From NCBI RefSeq assembly GCF_963678635.1, contig NC_087066.1:3035633-3099632 (forward strand): a stretch of 64,000 nucleotides of DNA. The letters are read 5' to 3'. A program made the translations under genes and the position numbers. The notes beneath the pieces were generated by a model, which worked only from the letters and a program-made list of their open reading frames with translations, was not told where the DNA came from and made no database searches. Within the stretch, counting starts at the first letter, position 1. The number at the start of each line of letters is the position of its first letter. This document shows positions 24,201-36,200 of the stretch, in pieces. This DNA is from Symsagittifera roscoffensis. Lineage: Eukaryota; Xenacoelomorpha; Acoela; Convolutidae.

Positions 24201-27200
24201 ATTGTCTGCTTAGTTCCCGTAGCTCAATAGCTTAGCTTTATTGCAAGTTGCTGTAATCCCAATGCTTGAGAAGACAAAGCCCGGAAGTTCGATTCCAGTT
24301 GAGACCTGTTTTGCTTGTAAATAAAGAATTTTGGCTTATTTAAATGATTGTCTGTCTGCTTATTTTGTCGGCTAGTTTCCGCGCAGAAATAGTGTTTTTT
24401 GAAGGTAGAGCTTTTTTCTAGCATTGATATTGCTTCTTGTAAAGCTTCTTTTGGTGATGATGGTTTCGTCGTTTGGTACAGGATGTTTTTTGGCTTTCTT
24501 TGCAATTTGTCTTTAAAAAAAAGATTTTTGAAGGCTTTTTTCAATTTGATTAATGTTTTTATATGTAATGAACGTAGAAAGGACTTTTTTGAAAAATTGG
24601 ATTCGTTATAGCGTTACCAAAGCTCTTTGCGAAGTTTATAATGGTGCAGGCAATTTTGTTCCGGGTGTTTTGGACTTTTGTTGCAATTTTTATTGACGAA
24701 AATGATTTTTTTTTTAGTTTTTTTTTTCGATTGATTTTCATAGTCATTCGTATTTGTATTGCAAATGGTTCGAAGCTCAGCTCCGCCTCTGTGTTATATT
24801 TGACACAGTTGGGAAAACTCAATCCAGAATGTGGAAACTGCGATTTTCAGGACCTTGAAACAATTAGTTAATCTTTAAAATCCAGTACTGATATATCATA
24901 TAGCGTATATTAGATCAATTTTCTCTGTCGATGAAAAAATTTTCTTTAGTTTCTGAGTAAATGTGTCCAAATTCATCAAGAAAATGTAATTTAAGAATAG
25001 AAAAAGTTTTTTCCATGAGTTAATTTATTACATGCTGACAGAGGTTCAGAGCTGAAGGTTTTTACGTGTCAATAAACGAATGGAACGCAGTTTTTCAGGA
25101 AATCATGCTTGTCCTGGCTTAATTTGGCTTTTTCACGATTTAATTTTTTCTTTCTTTTTAATTTTATTTTTTTTGTTAAAGAACGTTACGTTCTCCCATA
25201 TTCCCATATATGAAATTTCAAGTTGCTCGCAAAAAATGTGAATAGTGTTAAGCTTAAACAAATGGATTTAAATTTTAAGACTTCACAGCGGAATAAAACA
25301 ATTTATTTTTCTCCAGTCTTTTTAGTTTCATCAAAAAAGTTTTGTCTCGCCTAAGATATTTGGTATTCAGAGAGTTTCAATGTCACATTTTAGTTTTGTT
25401 TTTGAAAATGCTTCTATATTCGATCGGTTTTCGGTTCATTGACAGCTTTGTATTGGCTGTTCTTGGGTGTATATTCTAGCAAGTTCTGTATAGGTTCATT
25501 TTTGTCGCCTTATACTATGCTCCATCCCTGTGTCTCCTATTTTGAAACATTTTTTTCTAAAGTGAAGTAATGCAAAAAAAAATTCAGGCAAATTTTTTTT
25601 TGTATCAGGATTTTTATTTAGTTGCACGGTTAAAATTTAAAATTTGCTTTGTGTTTATTTAATGATTCGACAAAAAATGATTCGTTCTAATGATGCCTTC
25701 GGTTTCTTGTTAAGTTTAATGCGAGTCTTTTTTATGTACATTTGTTTGTCAAGGCATTAATGAACGAAGTAAAGGCACATATATAAATCATATTAGATTT
25801 TGTCTTCAAGGAGACGTTTTTTTAAATGCTCCTTTATGTCCAGAAGTGTACTAATACTTATTAATGCACTTATGAGTGTCACAATTCATATATTGCACTT
25901 CTAAAGTTTGTTCTAGTTAGTTTGCTGAAACGAAGGCAGATTGGGCTCTTAAACACCAAAAATGAAAACAAAACGAGAATCATTTCAAACCATAACAAAC
26001 GCGTTCAATCTATTCTCCTAACAGACGGCTTAAGCAGTTTTTAAACTATTGGATATGTTGGTTAGGGATCATTTTTCATTTTGTAAGTTAAGCAGTAATG
26101 TTTTTCTTGCGTAGTTCCATCTTCTGATGATGCATATACCGTTTTTTTCAATAGTTTTTCGAGTTTGCTTTGTTGCTAGCTTTTTTGGCTATACTTTTTT
26201 TTGTAAGTGTGAAAGAACGAAGTGTTTTTATAGGTATTGTAGGCTATAGGTTTTATAAAGGTATTGATTTTTTTTTGTATTTTCAGGAAGTTTTTTCATG
26301 CTCATATTTGATTTCTTGGCGTTTGACTTATGATTTTTTCAAGTTCATTTCCTTTTCATTGTGAAAAGGACAGTAGACTTCATTAATCGAACAATAAGTT
26401 TGAACAGGTTGCGAAAAATGTGATCAACTTTTAATTTGGAAAGTACAAAAGCGTAACAATTTACAAAAAAAGTATATTTTTTGTGGTCGAAAGTTTCAAA
26501 GCTACTTGCACAGCAACCGGTTTCCTTGTTTTTGTTTTTGTATATTCTTTTCCTCTTTTTCACATTCTCTAGTTGAGTTTATCTAAATTTTACGGATGAA
26601 ATTACTGTCCTCCAGCTATCGACAGGTTTTTTTGGGAGTGGAGAGATATCATCTAGATTTATATTCGAGTTCTCTGCGAATCAGAATCGATTATTTTAAC
26701 TGAAGTGCCGAACAATTGTAATCCAAATTTCAAATAGTTGACATTTTGTTGTTGTGCACCCGCATTGATTTTGCTGATTTACACTTGTTTTCAGTTTTTA
26801 CATACAGTGTTGTTAGAATGTCAAAAATGAAATAAGGAACCAGAGAAAAAATGAAATCAATAACCGAGGCTCAGTTTCCCAGAATTGGGAGTACTATGCG
26901 GCCTTAAAAAGAAGGGGGTCTTAAGAGTCAGTTGTAAATTAGGATGCGGGGTGTGGTGTAACCGAAAAAGGCCAAATAGTGGAGTAAAGATGTTGATAAA
27001 TGCTCTGCGGGCGGGGATTTACTTTGATCCGATTAGTAGAGGTACAGTTTTAATGGGTTAAAGGTTAAGGACAAGTAGTGCTGTGCTGTCTTGTGCTGAA
27101 TTAACTTTGTTATCTGCTCTACCCGATAAATTGCACAGGCTCAAAAATATTCCCAATTAGGTCGGAGGTGTATGTGCTTTGTGGTGAACTAGTTTTGAAA

Positions 27201-30200
27201 TCTCTTTTCTCCATCTATCATCCTATTCCATGTGTGTTCAACGCAGTTTCCTTCTTAGCAGGTGTCATCTCAATTGTTTGTATTTCAACATACCATTGTT
27301 TGTTTTGAAGCAGACGCATTCTTCATAAAAAACATTCGCTAGGCTTAAAATTGCTTCTTTAAACCAAATGGTTGAGTGTTTCATTTTGCTTTAATATTTG
27401 ACTGGTTCCATTTTATTTTTCACCGACCGAAGTGCTTAAATTATTCGAGGCTCTTTAATGGCAAATTTTGTATGGTTTTCCTTGAGTTGCGTTGGGTTAC
27501 AAAAGATTTAGACGCCATTCATTATTTCGGATACCTGTTTCATATGTCTAAGGAAAATATAAAACGTCGTATGTTCAGATGGTATTAATTTTCGCTCTTC
27601 TTATATTGAAGGATTAAATGGTGTGAAAAATGGGAATTAGATTCGACATTGGTTGAAAAATAACACCAAATGACAAGGACGTGAAAACAACAATTAAAGC
27701 GTGAAGAGAAGAAAGGTAAGATGTGAAACAATTCTTTGGGTTGTTGGATAGTAGGGAGAGATGAGAAATAGTACTGTCATAATGGAGGTAAATAAAAGAG
27801 AAGGAGTCGCAGTTACACTACATATGCTCAATGATAGTGGTAAAAACAACGTCACGTTCAATTGTCGAGAGAGCAGCACAGTAGTAACAAACAAAAGAAA
27901 GATCTTGCTTTTTATTTTCCATTTTCTCCACTTGTGTGCTGCTTTAATTTAAGACTTATTTCCTAGTCGCGTCTATCTATACCTCCCTGAAAAAATTACA
28001 TCAGTGTCTTTTTGTTCTCGCTCCATCTTTGCTTCATTTTTCCTTTCATCTCAAGCTCATATCATGAATGAATTATTTAATTCAGTTTGCTGAAGTTTTT
28101 ATAGAGGCCATATGGTAATTTAGGTCGATTCTTTTGGCTTTCTTCCAAAGCAGCGCCTCAATAGCGCCAAAATCATACCGATAGCTGCTTGGCTTAAAAA
28201 GAACAACCATCTTATTTCATTCCACCGGTTTACTAAAGGAAATTTAGTTCACACTATCGACCGAATAGAAGATTCTGCAGTCGAATTCGAACCTATTTTG
28301 AAGGCCTGAAGAAAGAAATGACGAATTCGGCTCCAACAGGTAACCCAAGTTTTCCCATTCGATCAGAAAGTGATCGGTGGCGATATGATTTTTCTGGTGT
28401 TCTCAACAGGACAGGGAGCGGAATAAAGTAACTTTGGGGGTCGCAAAAAGTTTTATTTTTTTTGGTGGCTAAAAAAATTTAAAAAGAAAGTAGAGAAAGC
28501 TTCTATTTTCATTTAATAATAGCATAAACCAACATGCATGCACGTTTTTTATCAGAATTTTCTGACAGTTATCAGTTGTCTCCGAATACTGAAAATGAAT
28601 GAGGAGTTTCACGCATGAAGGAATTTCAGGCAGGATATTTCATCACAAACTCCAAAAGTCTTCTTGTCTCTTAAACTTCCTGCTGTTTTTCAGCGAAAAT
28701 AAAACAGGTTTATATATATATATATTTTTTTAGTTTTTGTTCTTAACTATGAGCGGAAAAAGTATGAAAAGATTTTTTTTCTGTACAGTTATGTTGTCTG
28801 TTTCATTCAACTGGAAAACTCATTCAGTTTTTTTTGTTTTTCGGGAATTCGCTTCATTTCTTTTTGCAATAAAATTTATCAGGCTTATTTGGTTGCCTCT
28901 TTTCTGAATAAAGATTAAGCCTATTTTGATTTAAAATTTGTGAATGTCGGAAGATCTTGTCTCTGTCTACGAGTTGACGTTTTTGCTGTATCAGATATCA
29001 AAGTTGCATTTTAAGATGTTTTTCTTAGCTTTTTCGCTCTTTCAATCTTTTTCCTTCATATTTTGCATGGATTATTTTGCTTTATTTTCAACAGAAGAGT
29101 TATCTCATAAATTGGTTCGCATATTGACACTCAACAGATTCAACCACTTTTTGCTTCCAAACTTTCCACAATTTGTGAACAGTCAATTATGTTCGTGTTC
29201 GGTTGTTTTCATTTTCAGATGTTATATGAACTTTTTTGGATATCAAAGTTCTGGGCAGTGACTGTTGATCTTCATTGTTCCGACCATTGAAAATGCAGAG
29301 GAACTTTGTATTCGGGTTGTAGTTTCTTTTTCTTTTAGTGATCCACGCAAAATCAGTTACCACAAATAATCATCGGAGTGAGTTGAGTGATATATCATAT
29401 TAAAGTCTTTCAGTCGTGATTTGAGTTTAAAATTTCTCAGAACTAATTTCCCAGTGTCGAGAAAAATAGGTTTGAATTTTTGCAGGCTTGTTTATGCTTA
29501 AATCGGTTTGAAACGAGCAGGCATATTAATTTAAGCCGTTTGCTTTAACTTATTTTGCTGAATTTTAAATTTTTTCAAATGAAGTTAGTTTTTGGAGTTT
29601 TTTAACGCCATTTTGGGAATCACATCTTCAAAAAAGTTTGTTTTAAATGATTTTTTTAATGATTATTTTTTTGTTTTTCAAGTCATTTTTTTTTAAATTT
29701 GCTGTCCGATTTGCCTATTGTACTATGACTATCGAACGTGCCTTATTTCCAGTTTTTTTTTCAGATCTTTATAGCACCACCCAGATATAACGACACTAAT
29801 TTGAAAAAGAAATTTGTGTGTGTGTGTGTGTGTCTTAAGAGTTTTACAGTAACCGGCTATCCTTGTTTAAATTTTGCAATTGATTTTATTCTGATTTCTC
29901 GCGTTAGATCTGCAGGTATTTGAATAGTTTTACGGTCTGATTTTATGGGTTTGGCTTTTGTGTTCATTCGTTCTTAGAGTTTTTCAAGTTTGCCTAGATG
30001 TCTTCAACCATTTTTGCCTAGGTGTCAACAATTTTTCTTCAGTTTGAATTCAAAGTTTGAAGAAAGTCATAATTTGTGGAATTGAACTGAAAACGTGAAG
30101 TTTCTTTTTTGAAAATTGAACAATTAGAATTTTTCATGCTTTGATATTTTTTAAACAAAGCGTGAAGCAATCGCCAAATCTATCTATTATTTATTTAAAT

Positions 30201-33200
30201 GCAGGCTTCACTATCTTGCCATGTTTAAGCTCTTTTTACGTATTATTTTTGCACGTTTAAGCTATATCGTATATTGCAATGGTTAAGATTTTTTTTTGAT
30301 TTTCAATTCAGTGTTTTATTTCACCGAGTTAAAAATCAGCGACCCAATGAGTGAGATGCTGTCAGGGCTCTATTATATATTTAAATGCGGGCTTCACTAT
30401 CTTGTCATGTTTAAGCTCTTTTAACGTATTATTTTTGCACGTTTAAGCTATATCGTATATTGCAATGGTTAAGATTTTTTTTGATTTTCAATTCAGTGTT
30501 TTATTTCACCGAGTTAAAAATCAGCGACCCAATGAGTGAGATGCTGTCAGGGCTCTCAATTAAGAATGCCCAAATCTTTTTAGTTTACGAGATACGACGA
30601 TTTTTTGTGATTTTTCAGAAAGTTTTCAGAAAGCACAAATTAAAAAGTAATTCAAGATTTGAAATTCCCAACCTTGTAGTTGGGTTCTGTAAGGATACTC
30701 TCAGCAATTCTAATTTGCAAAATTCGCGTGCAAATACGACTGCTGAAATGCTCTTACTTTCAGAGATGTGACGTTAGTTAGGTCATTTTGTTTTAAAAAA
30801 GTTCAAAGAACTCAGATATAAAAGATTTCGCTAAATTTGAGTTCTCATCTCAATAGTGAGGCTCTGTAAGGGGACTCCTAAGGGTGGAAAATTTTGCATC
30901 TAAATATGAGTGCTCAAATCCTTGTAGTTTTTGAGATATGACGTCTTTTGTGATTTCGAAAAATTTTAAGAAAAATATAATTTTCAAAGTTTGAATTTGC
31001 TAACCCTGTAGTCGGGGGCTGTTATAGTACTCTCAGGGTTTGCGAATCCTATCTCAACTAATTTACTACTATTAGTGCTTAAATCTTTGTAGTATTTGAG
31101 AAATGACATTTTTAATGGTTTTTTCAATAAAAGGTTTCAGAAAACTTGAATGAAGTTTATCAAAATTTGAAATTTCTAAGGGTGTAGTTGGGTACTGTGA
31201 GATTACTCTCTGAGAGCTGCAAAACTTGCGTTCAAATGCGACTGCTCAATTGCGTTTAGTATCCGAGATGTGACCTTTTTTATGTAATTTTAAGATTTAT
31301 CAAAGGACTTAGATATAAAAAATCTTCACAAAGTTTTATGGTTTTTCAAATTTTGAGTTTAGAAAAACTTGATTATAAGAAAATTTTTCAAAATTTGAAA
31401 TAACCAACCTTGTAATTGGGAGGTGTCAAAGTACACTCACTTGTACACTCACTGGTAAGCTCACAATATATGCGGCTTCTTATGAGTTGTCAAAAATTAG
31501 AAGCACCGGAGGTGCGTTAAGCGCTAGTTAATATTAAGCACAATAAAACTCATGATTGTTCCGCCACTTCACTAAATGGGAAGGGATTCTTGCGGAGGAT
31601 GTGTTGTTATACTTGACGACCTCAAAGGAAGCTGGTGACGTCAAGTGTGGTATCATATTCGAGTCCTTTTGGTCGTTATTCAGATTCAAAAATTGATCAA
31701 TTTTTTTTTTTGGGTTTTCGTTTTAAATCATATAACATGATCAGAGGCTCACTTCCAATTTTCTTTAGTCAAAATTGTTTTCGCTGTTATCATAACAATC
31801 ATTCTTGAGTCTTCCTTACGTAATTGAATCGCCCTTCCAAGAAAAAAAAAACAGGAAAGTTGGATGAAAATCTTGTTTATTTGTGATTTTATGACCATAA
31901 AACTTTGTGGTCGGAGCATTCTGTGCAGGGATGGGGTGATATCTGATATTTTTAAAAATATCATATCAATCTGATATTTTTGATATATATCACGATATTT
32001 TTGATATTTTTGATATTCTCGGGGAACAGTTGGGGAACAAATACTCAGCCTATAGGAACACTTGAAAACTATTTAAAAACTGTAGTTTGCAAATGAACTT
32101 GAATTGGACGTTCTGTTGTTCAAGCATTATTCAAAACTTTAAATATGAACAACAGTTTTGCAGCTTTTTCGTTTCCAAGACGATTTCGGATTTCGCTATG
32201 TATCCACCCGTAACTTGAGAATAGTCGCTCAAGCGACGCCGTAGAAGGGCTGCATGACAAAAGCCCAATGATTATATCCTTCACGCTCTGCGGAATGTCA
32301 GAGCAGACAGGAGAATTTTGCAAGTTTCTCCTCAGTTTGGTAACATTGCCAGTGTTGTCGGTAACAAAACCAACTACCTTAAACTTGAATGTACTCTCGC
32401 TGTTTTCCACTGCTGATTCGGCCAACGTTTGAAGGTACTCGGCTGTGTGAGAATTGTCTTTCGTATCTACTGAATCCACAAGATACGTTTCTCCTTGACT
32501 AGTTGTAGCAGCCACGCAAACAATTGGTTGATTGTGAACATTTGACCATCCATCAAGGGACAGGGTAACGTGTTCATCTTTCAGAATGCCTGATGCTTTC
32601 TGCACACAATTATCATGCACCTTCTCAAGTAGCTCAGAAGCCAAAACTCTAGATCAAGATCAAAATCTGAAATATAAAGCAGTCAACTGTATAACAGCGT
32701 TGATAATTGGAAGATGACAAGTTGAAGAAAAAACGCGGCAAAAACCCAGACTGAATTGCCAGACAAATCACTGAACAAATTTGGCGGTAAACGAGAACAA
32801 AGAAAATCCGCGGTTCTTTTGATGGGAATATTAGGCAAGAGGCATGTCAAATTTACCTGATTTCATGATACAGCTGATATTTATGGATTTTTTTGTCAAA
32901 AATATCATGATATATATCATGATATTTATCATGATATTTATCACTTGATATATATCACCCATCCCTGATTCTGTGCTACTTTCACAGCAGCCTGTTGTCC
33001 TTCTTTAATTTAGATTTTCAAGCAGGCTTTGAATTTGCACTGCAAAAAAGAAACCAAAACAAAATCCTTGTACAGAATCCGAAATCTGAATGATGAGAAT
33101 GCCCTGAAATTCACGCTTATTTTTGATTTTGTAACGGTTTGACTTCTGATTTCTTTAGTTTAGTTCATTTCCTTTGTTGGAGGGAAAGCAAAACCCACTA

Positions 33201-36200
33201 TGAAACAGTTAAAGTGTAAAGTTCACAAAATTTTTTTGGTGCTTTGTATGTTTTTCTGCTTGATGCTTTTTTCTTAGATTACTGAAGGAAATTGCATCAC
33301 CAATACTGTACCTGAAAAATTTTGAAATGCTCTAATGGATTTTGATTTGTATTTCTAATTGAGTGAATCTTTGTTTTTTTTTCAGATTAAGGACCATCTT
33401 TGAATAACCATATGTTTAAAAGTTTTGCGTCATTGTAAATTGCGTCTTTGCTCTTTTTCTTTGTATGGCTAAAATTTGGAAAAGATTGCGTGCAATTGAT
33501 TTTACTTTGGCTTTGATAAATTTCGATCAGTCATGTTCCAAAACGTTAAACAATAGTTCTGTATACAATCATGCTTCGCTTTTGATACTTAGCGAATAAT
33601 ATCCGCGCCTATGAATGACTGATTCGATTCAACAACTATGAATTTACGAATATTGCATCTAGTAACGAACTGGCTCAATTTGGAATCAATAGGGGCGTGA
33701 GTGGGTAACGAGATTTCAAGTTTGGGTGTTCTTAATGGGTCTTGATAGTTTTCTGGTGAAAAGATAATACAAGAAATGGCAGTAAATCTTATGTCCTCGT
33801 ATTTTTCTATTTCCCTTCCGAGCAATTTTGGATATCTCGCTATTCGACTGAAGCAACTGCACAGCCAAGAATGAAAACAAAAGTTCATTTGGCTCTCATG
33901 ACAAAATACCAAATCTGCGACCAAGTTCAGTCTGCGACCAGTCAGGATTTGTCTGGCAATGTGCTTAATTGCCTTCTGATTTTTTGAGCATTGAATTCTG
34001 ATTGACATGCATTTCGGACCTTTGGTCTTTTTTCACGTTTTCTGAACTATCCAATAAGGAATCTTATTACGTAGGTAGTTGTGTATTTTAAGTCACTATG
34101 CAGTTACCATCTCATCATGCTATAGGGGCACACAGACTTGTAAGAGAAGGAGGGAAATACTGAAAAGCAAAGGAATCCTAGACTAGACAAATCCCACGCC
34201 AGTCATGTAGACCATTGTCTTTGTCTGTTCTTTCTCTTAGGTTGGCTTATTGCTTACAAGTAGAATCTAATACGCATTTCCTTCTATTAACTTCTCATTT
34301 TTTCATTTTAAATTTCAACCTGCTTCTCAGCAGAAAAGCTTAAAAGTAATGTTGTGTTGTGTCTACGAATGCTTTTTCGAAAATGGTCACCAAACCAGAT
34401 TTAAGAGTCATGTTGCAATTAAACAGAGGGCCTTGATGGTCAAACTGCCAATCTATGCCACCATTGACAAGTGTACGAGGAGGGTGTGTGGGAGGGGGGG
34501 AGCTATGCGCAATATGCGGGAAAGTAGTCATTCGAAATCATTAGACTTCGCAGGGAGTTTTAATTGTAAGGGACATTGGCTCCAATTGAAGAAAAAGTTA
34601 AACCAAATTTTGTGACCAAGCTTTGTATTAAAAAATGCATATAAAGGTTGAGTAACTGAGGAACTTACGATCTCAGATATCAGAAAGATTTTCATTAAGT
34701 GGTCTTTTAGAATCATTTTTGCGGCGACAACAACTGATTTTCATGATTACAGAATCAAGTTAGCGCTGATCAAGTTTTCTTGAATTGATAAATGCTCTAA
34801 ATTTATGCCTTCAAAGTTTGTTCTGGTTCGTTACAGTCACCATATTTTACAGTTATGCTGAATTAATAGCTAATGATAGAATAATATATTGTTCGCATGA
34901 CCAGTTTGAAATTATTTTGTCTGCTCAAATGTCTGCAGTTCATTTATCGCTTCAGTTGAACTGGCTCAATTTGTGTAGAATAAACATTAAATAAACGTTC
35001 GTCTTCTTCTGTGCAATCAAATGTTATTTAGGCGTCTGCCTTTCAGTGCTCCCTAACATACATATTCCCTCCTCTCCTTTCCCTCCATTTATGCCAGCCT
35101 CGCTTTACTCTGCAGTGCGTTGCCGCTGTGGCTCGCCTCTGATTTTCAACTGGAAACAAGTCTATACTTGGCTACCCTGACCAATCCTAGTCCGTCCACA
35201 GGAAAGGCTAGTATCTTTTAGTCTACCCGCTTTTTGGCCGATTTTTGCTACCTTTTTTGTCGTAATCCTATTGAAAAAATTAACTCATCAGGCAATTTTA
35301 CACTTTTCACTTGCTAAAAGATTGTTTTTCAGATGTTTTTTGTTTGGCGTTGACTAACTGTGAGAAGTGTCGGCGTAGTTAGTATGGGTGAGGGGGAAAT
35401 AAGTACCTTTAATTTGTTCAGTCTCTTTCTGGTATAGTCTCCAGTTCCAAAGTCTCTCCATTGACATTAGTTGGCTGGGCTGCAATAGTTCCAATAATAG
35501 CATGGCGGCTAGAACTGTTCCCACATGTTTTCACTTCATTTGTGCAGTATTGGTGTTGTCTGTGTCTGCTATTGCTCTATACCATTCAGCTCCCTCCCGC
35601 TTCCAGCTTATACGTGATATTTCTAAGACGCTAACTGCTCTGCTGATACAGTTGCATTACTAGCTGTAATGTATTGCTCCTAAGTGAAATAGATCGACTT
35701 GGATTCCATTTGATAGATACTCATAGCGCTACTGCTATAGCAGCCATAGAGCACTGCTGCAATCATAAAAGCACAGGACAAAAGTGCTCTGTGGTAAAAT
35801 AACAACCTGTTCTAAGGTATCTCCGTCTGCTGAATTTGATCTGAGTTAATTTTGTGCTCTTTTGCGTGCGGTGGCGCCTGGTTACTTGTGTTGCTTACTT
35901 ACTTCTATTTCGATATTTTACACTTGCACTTGTGGCTGCAATCGCAATTGAATCGGGTAGGGTTCAACAAGACAGAAGAATGAGGGGTTGGTTGGGTGCA
36001 AATAGAGTTAGAGAAGAGCCAGCACCCAGCGTGCCCAGGGACTATTGAGTGTTAAATACTTACTACATGTGGTTGTTGCGGTACACAAGAGTTATTCGCT
36101 GTTGTCAATGTGTGTAGTGTGTACCTTCCTACACAAACAAATGCAGCAGCCAAACATCGATGGGTTTAGGGTAGTGGTTGGTAGTATTAGTTAGTACGTA

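Larger units (their letters stand above)
31908..33004 (+). repeat. family A terminal hairpin split by the deleted hAT element
   Basis: TGGTCGGAGCATTCTGTG lies left of the hAT element, and CTGTGCTACTTTCACAG with GTTGTCCTT lies right of it. After removing one duplication copy they form the standard family A end. The 8-bp duplication includes one arm of the hairpin stem (CTGTG, 32971-32975, pairing with CACAG at 32983-32987). Confidence 0.75.

Noticed and set aside
24224-24544. 106-codon minus-strand frame
   Set aside because: It is an antisense reading of the tRNA-like SINE fragments.
30556-31447. CRISPR array
   Set aside because: Units of about 170 bp diverge throughout, with no short exact repeats or unique spacers, and the genome is animal.
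33589-34008. 139-codon minus-strand frame
   Set aside because: No recognisable domain, no splice sites of quality, composition similar to flanking intron.
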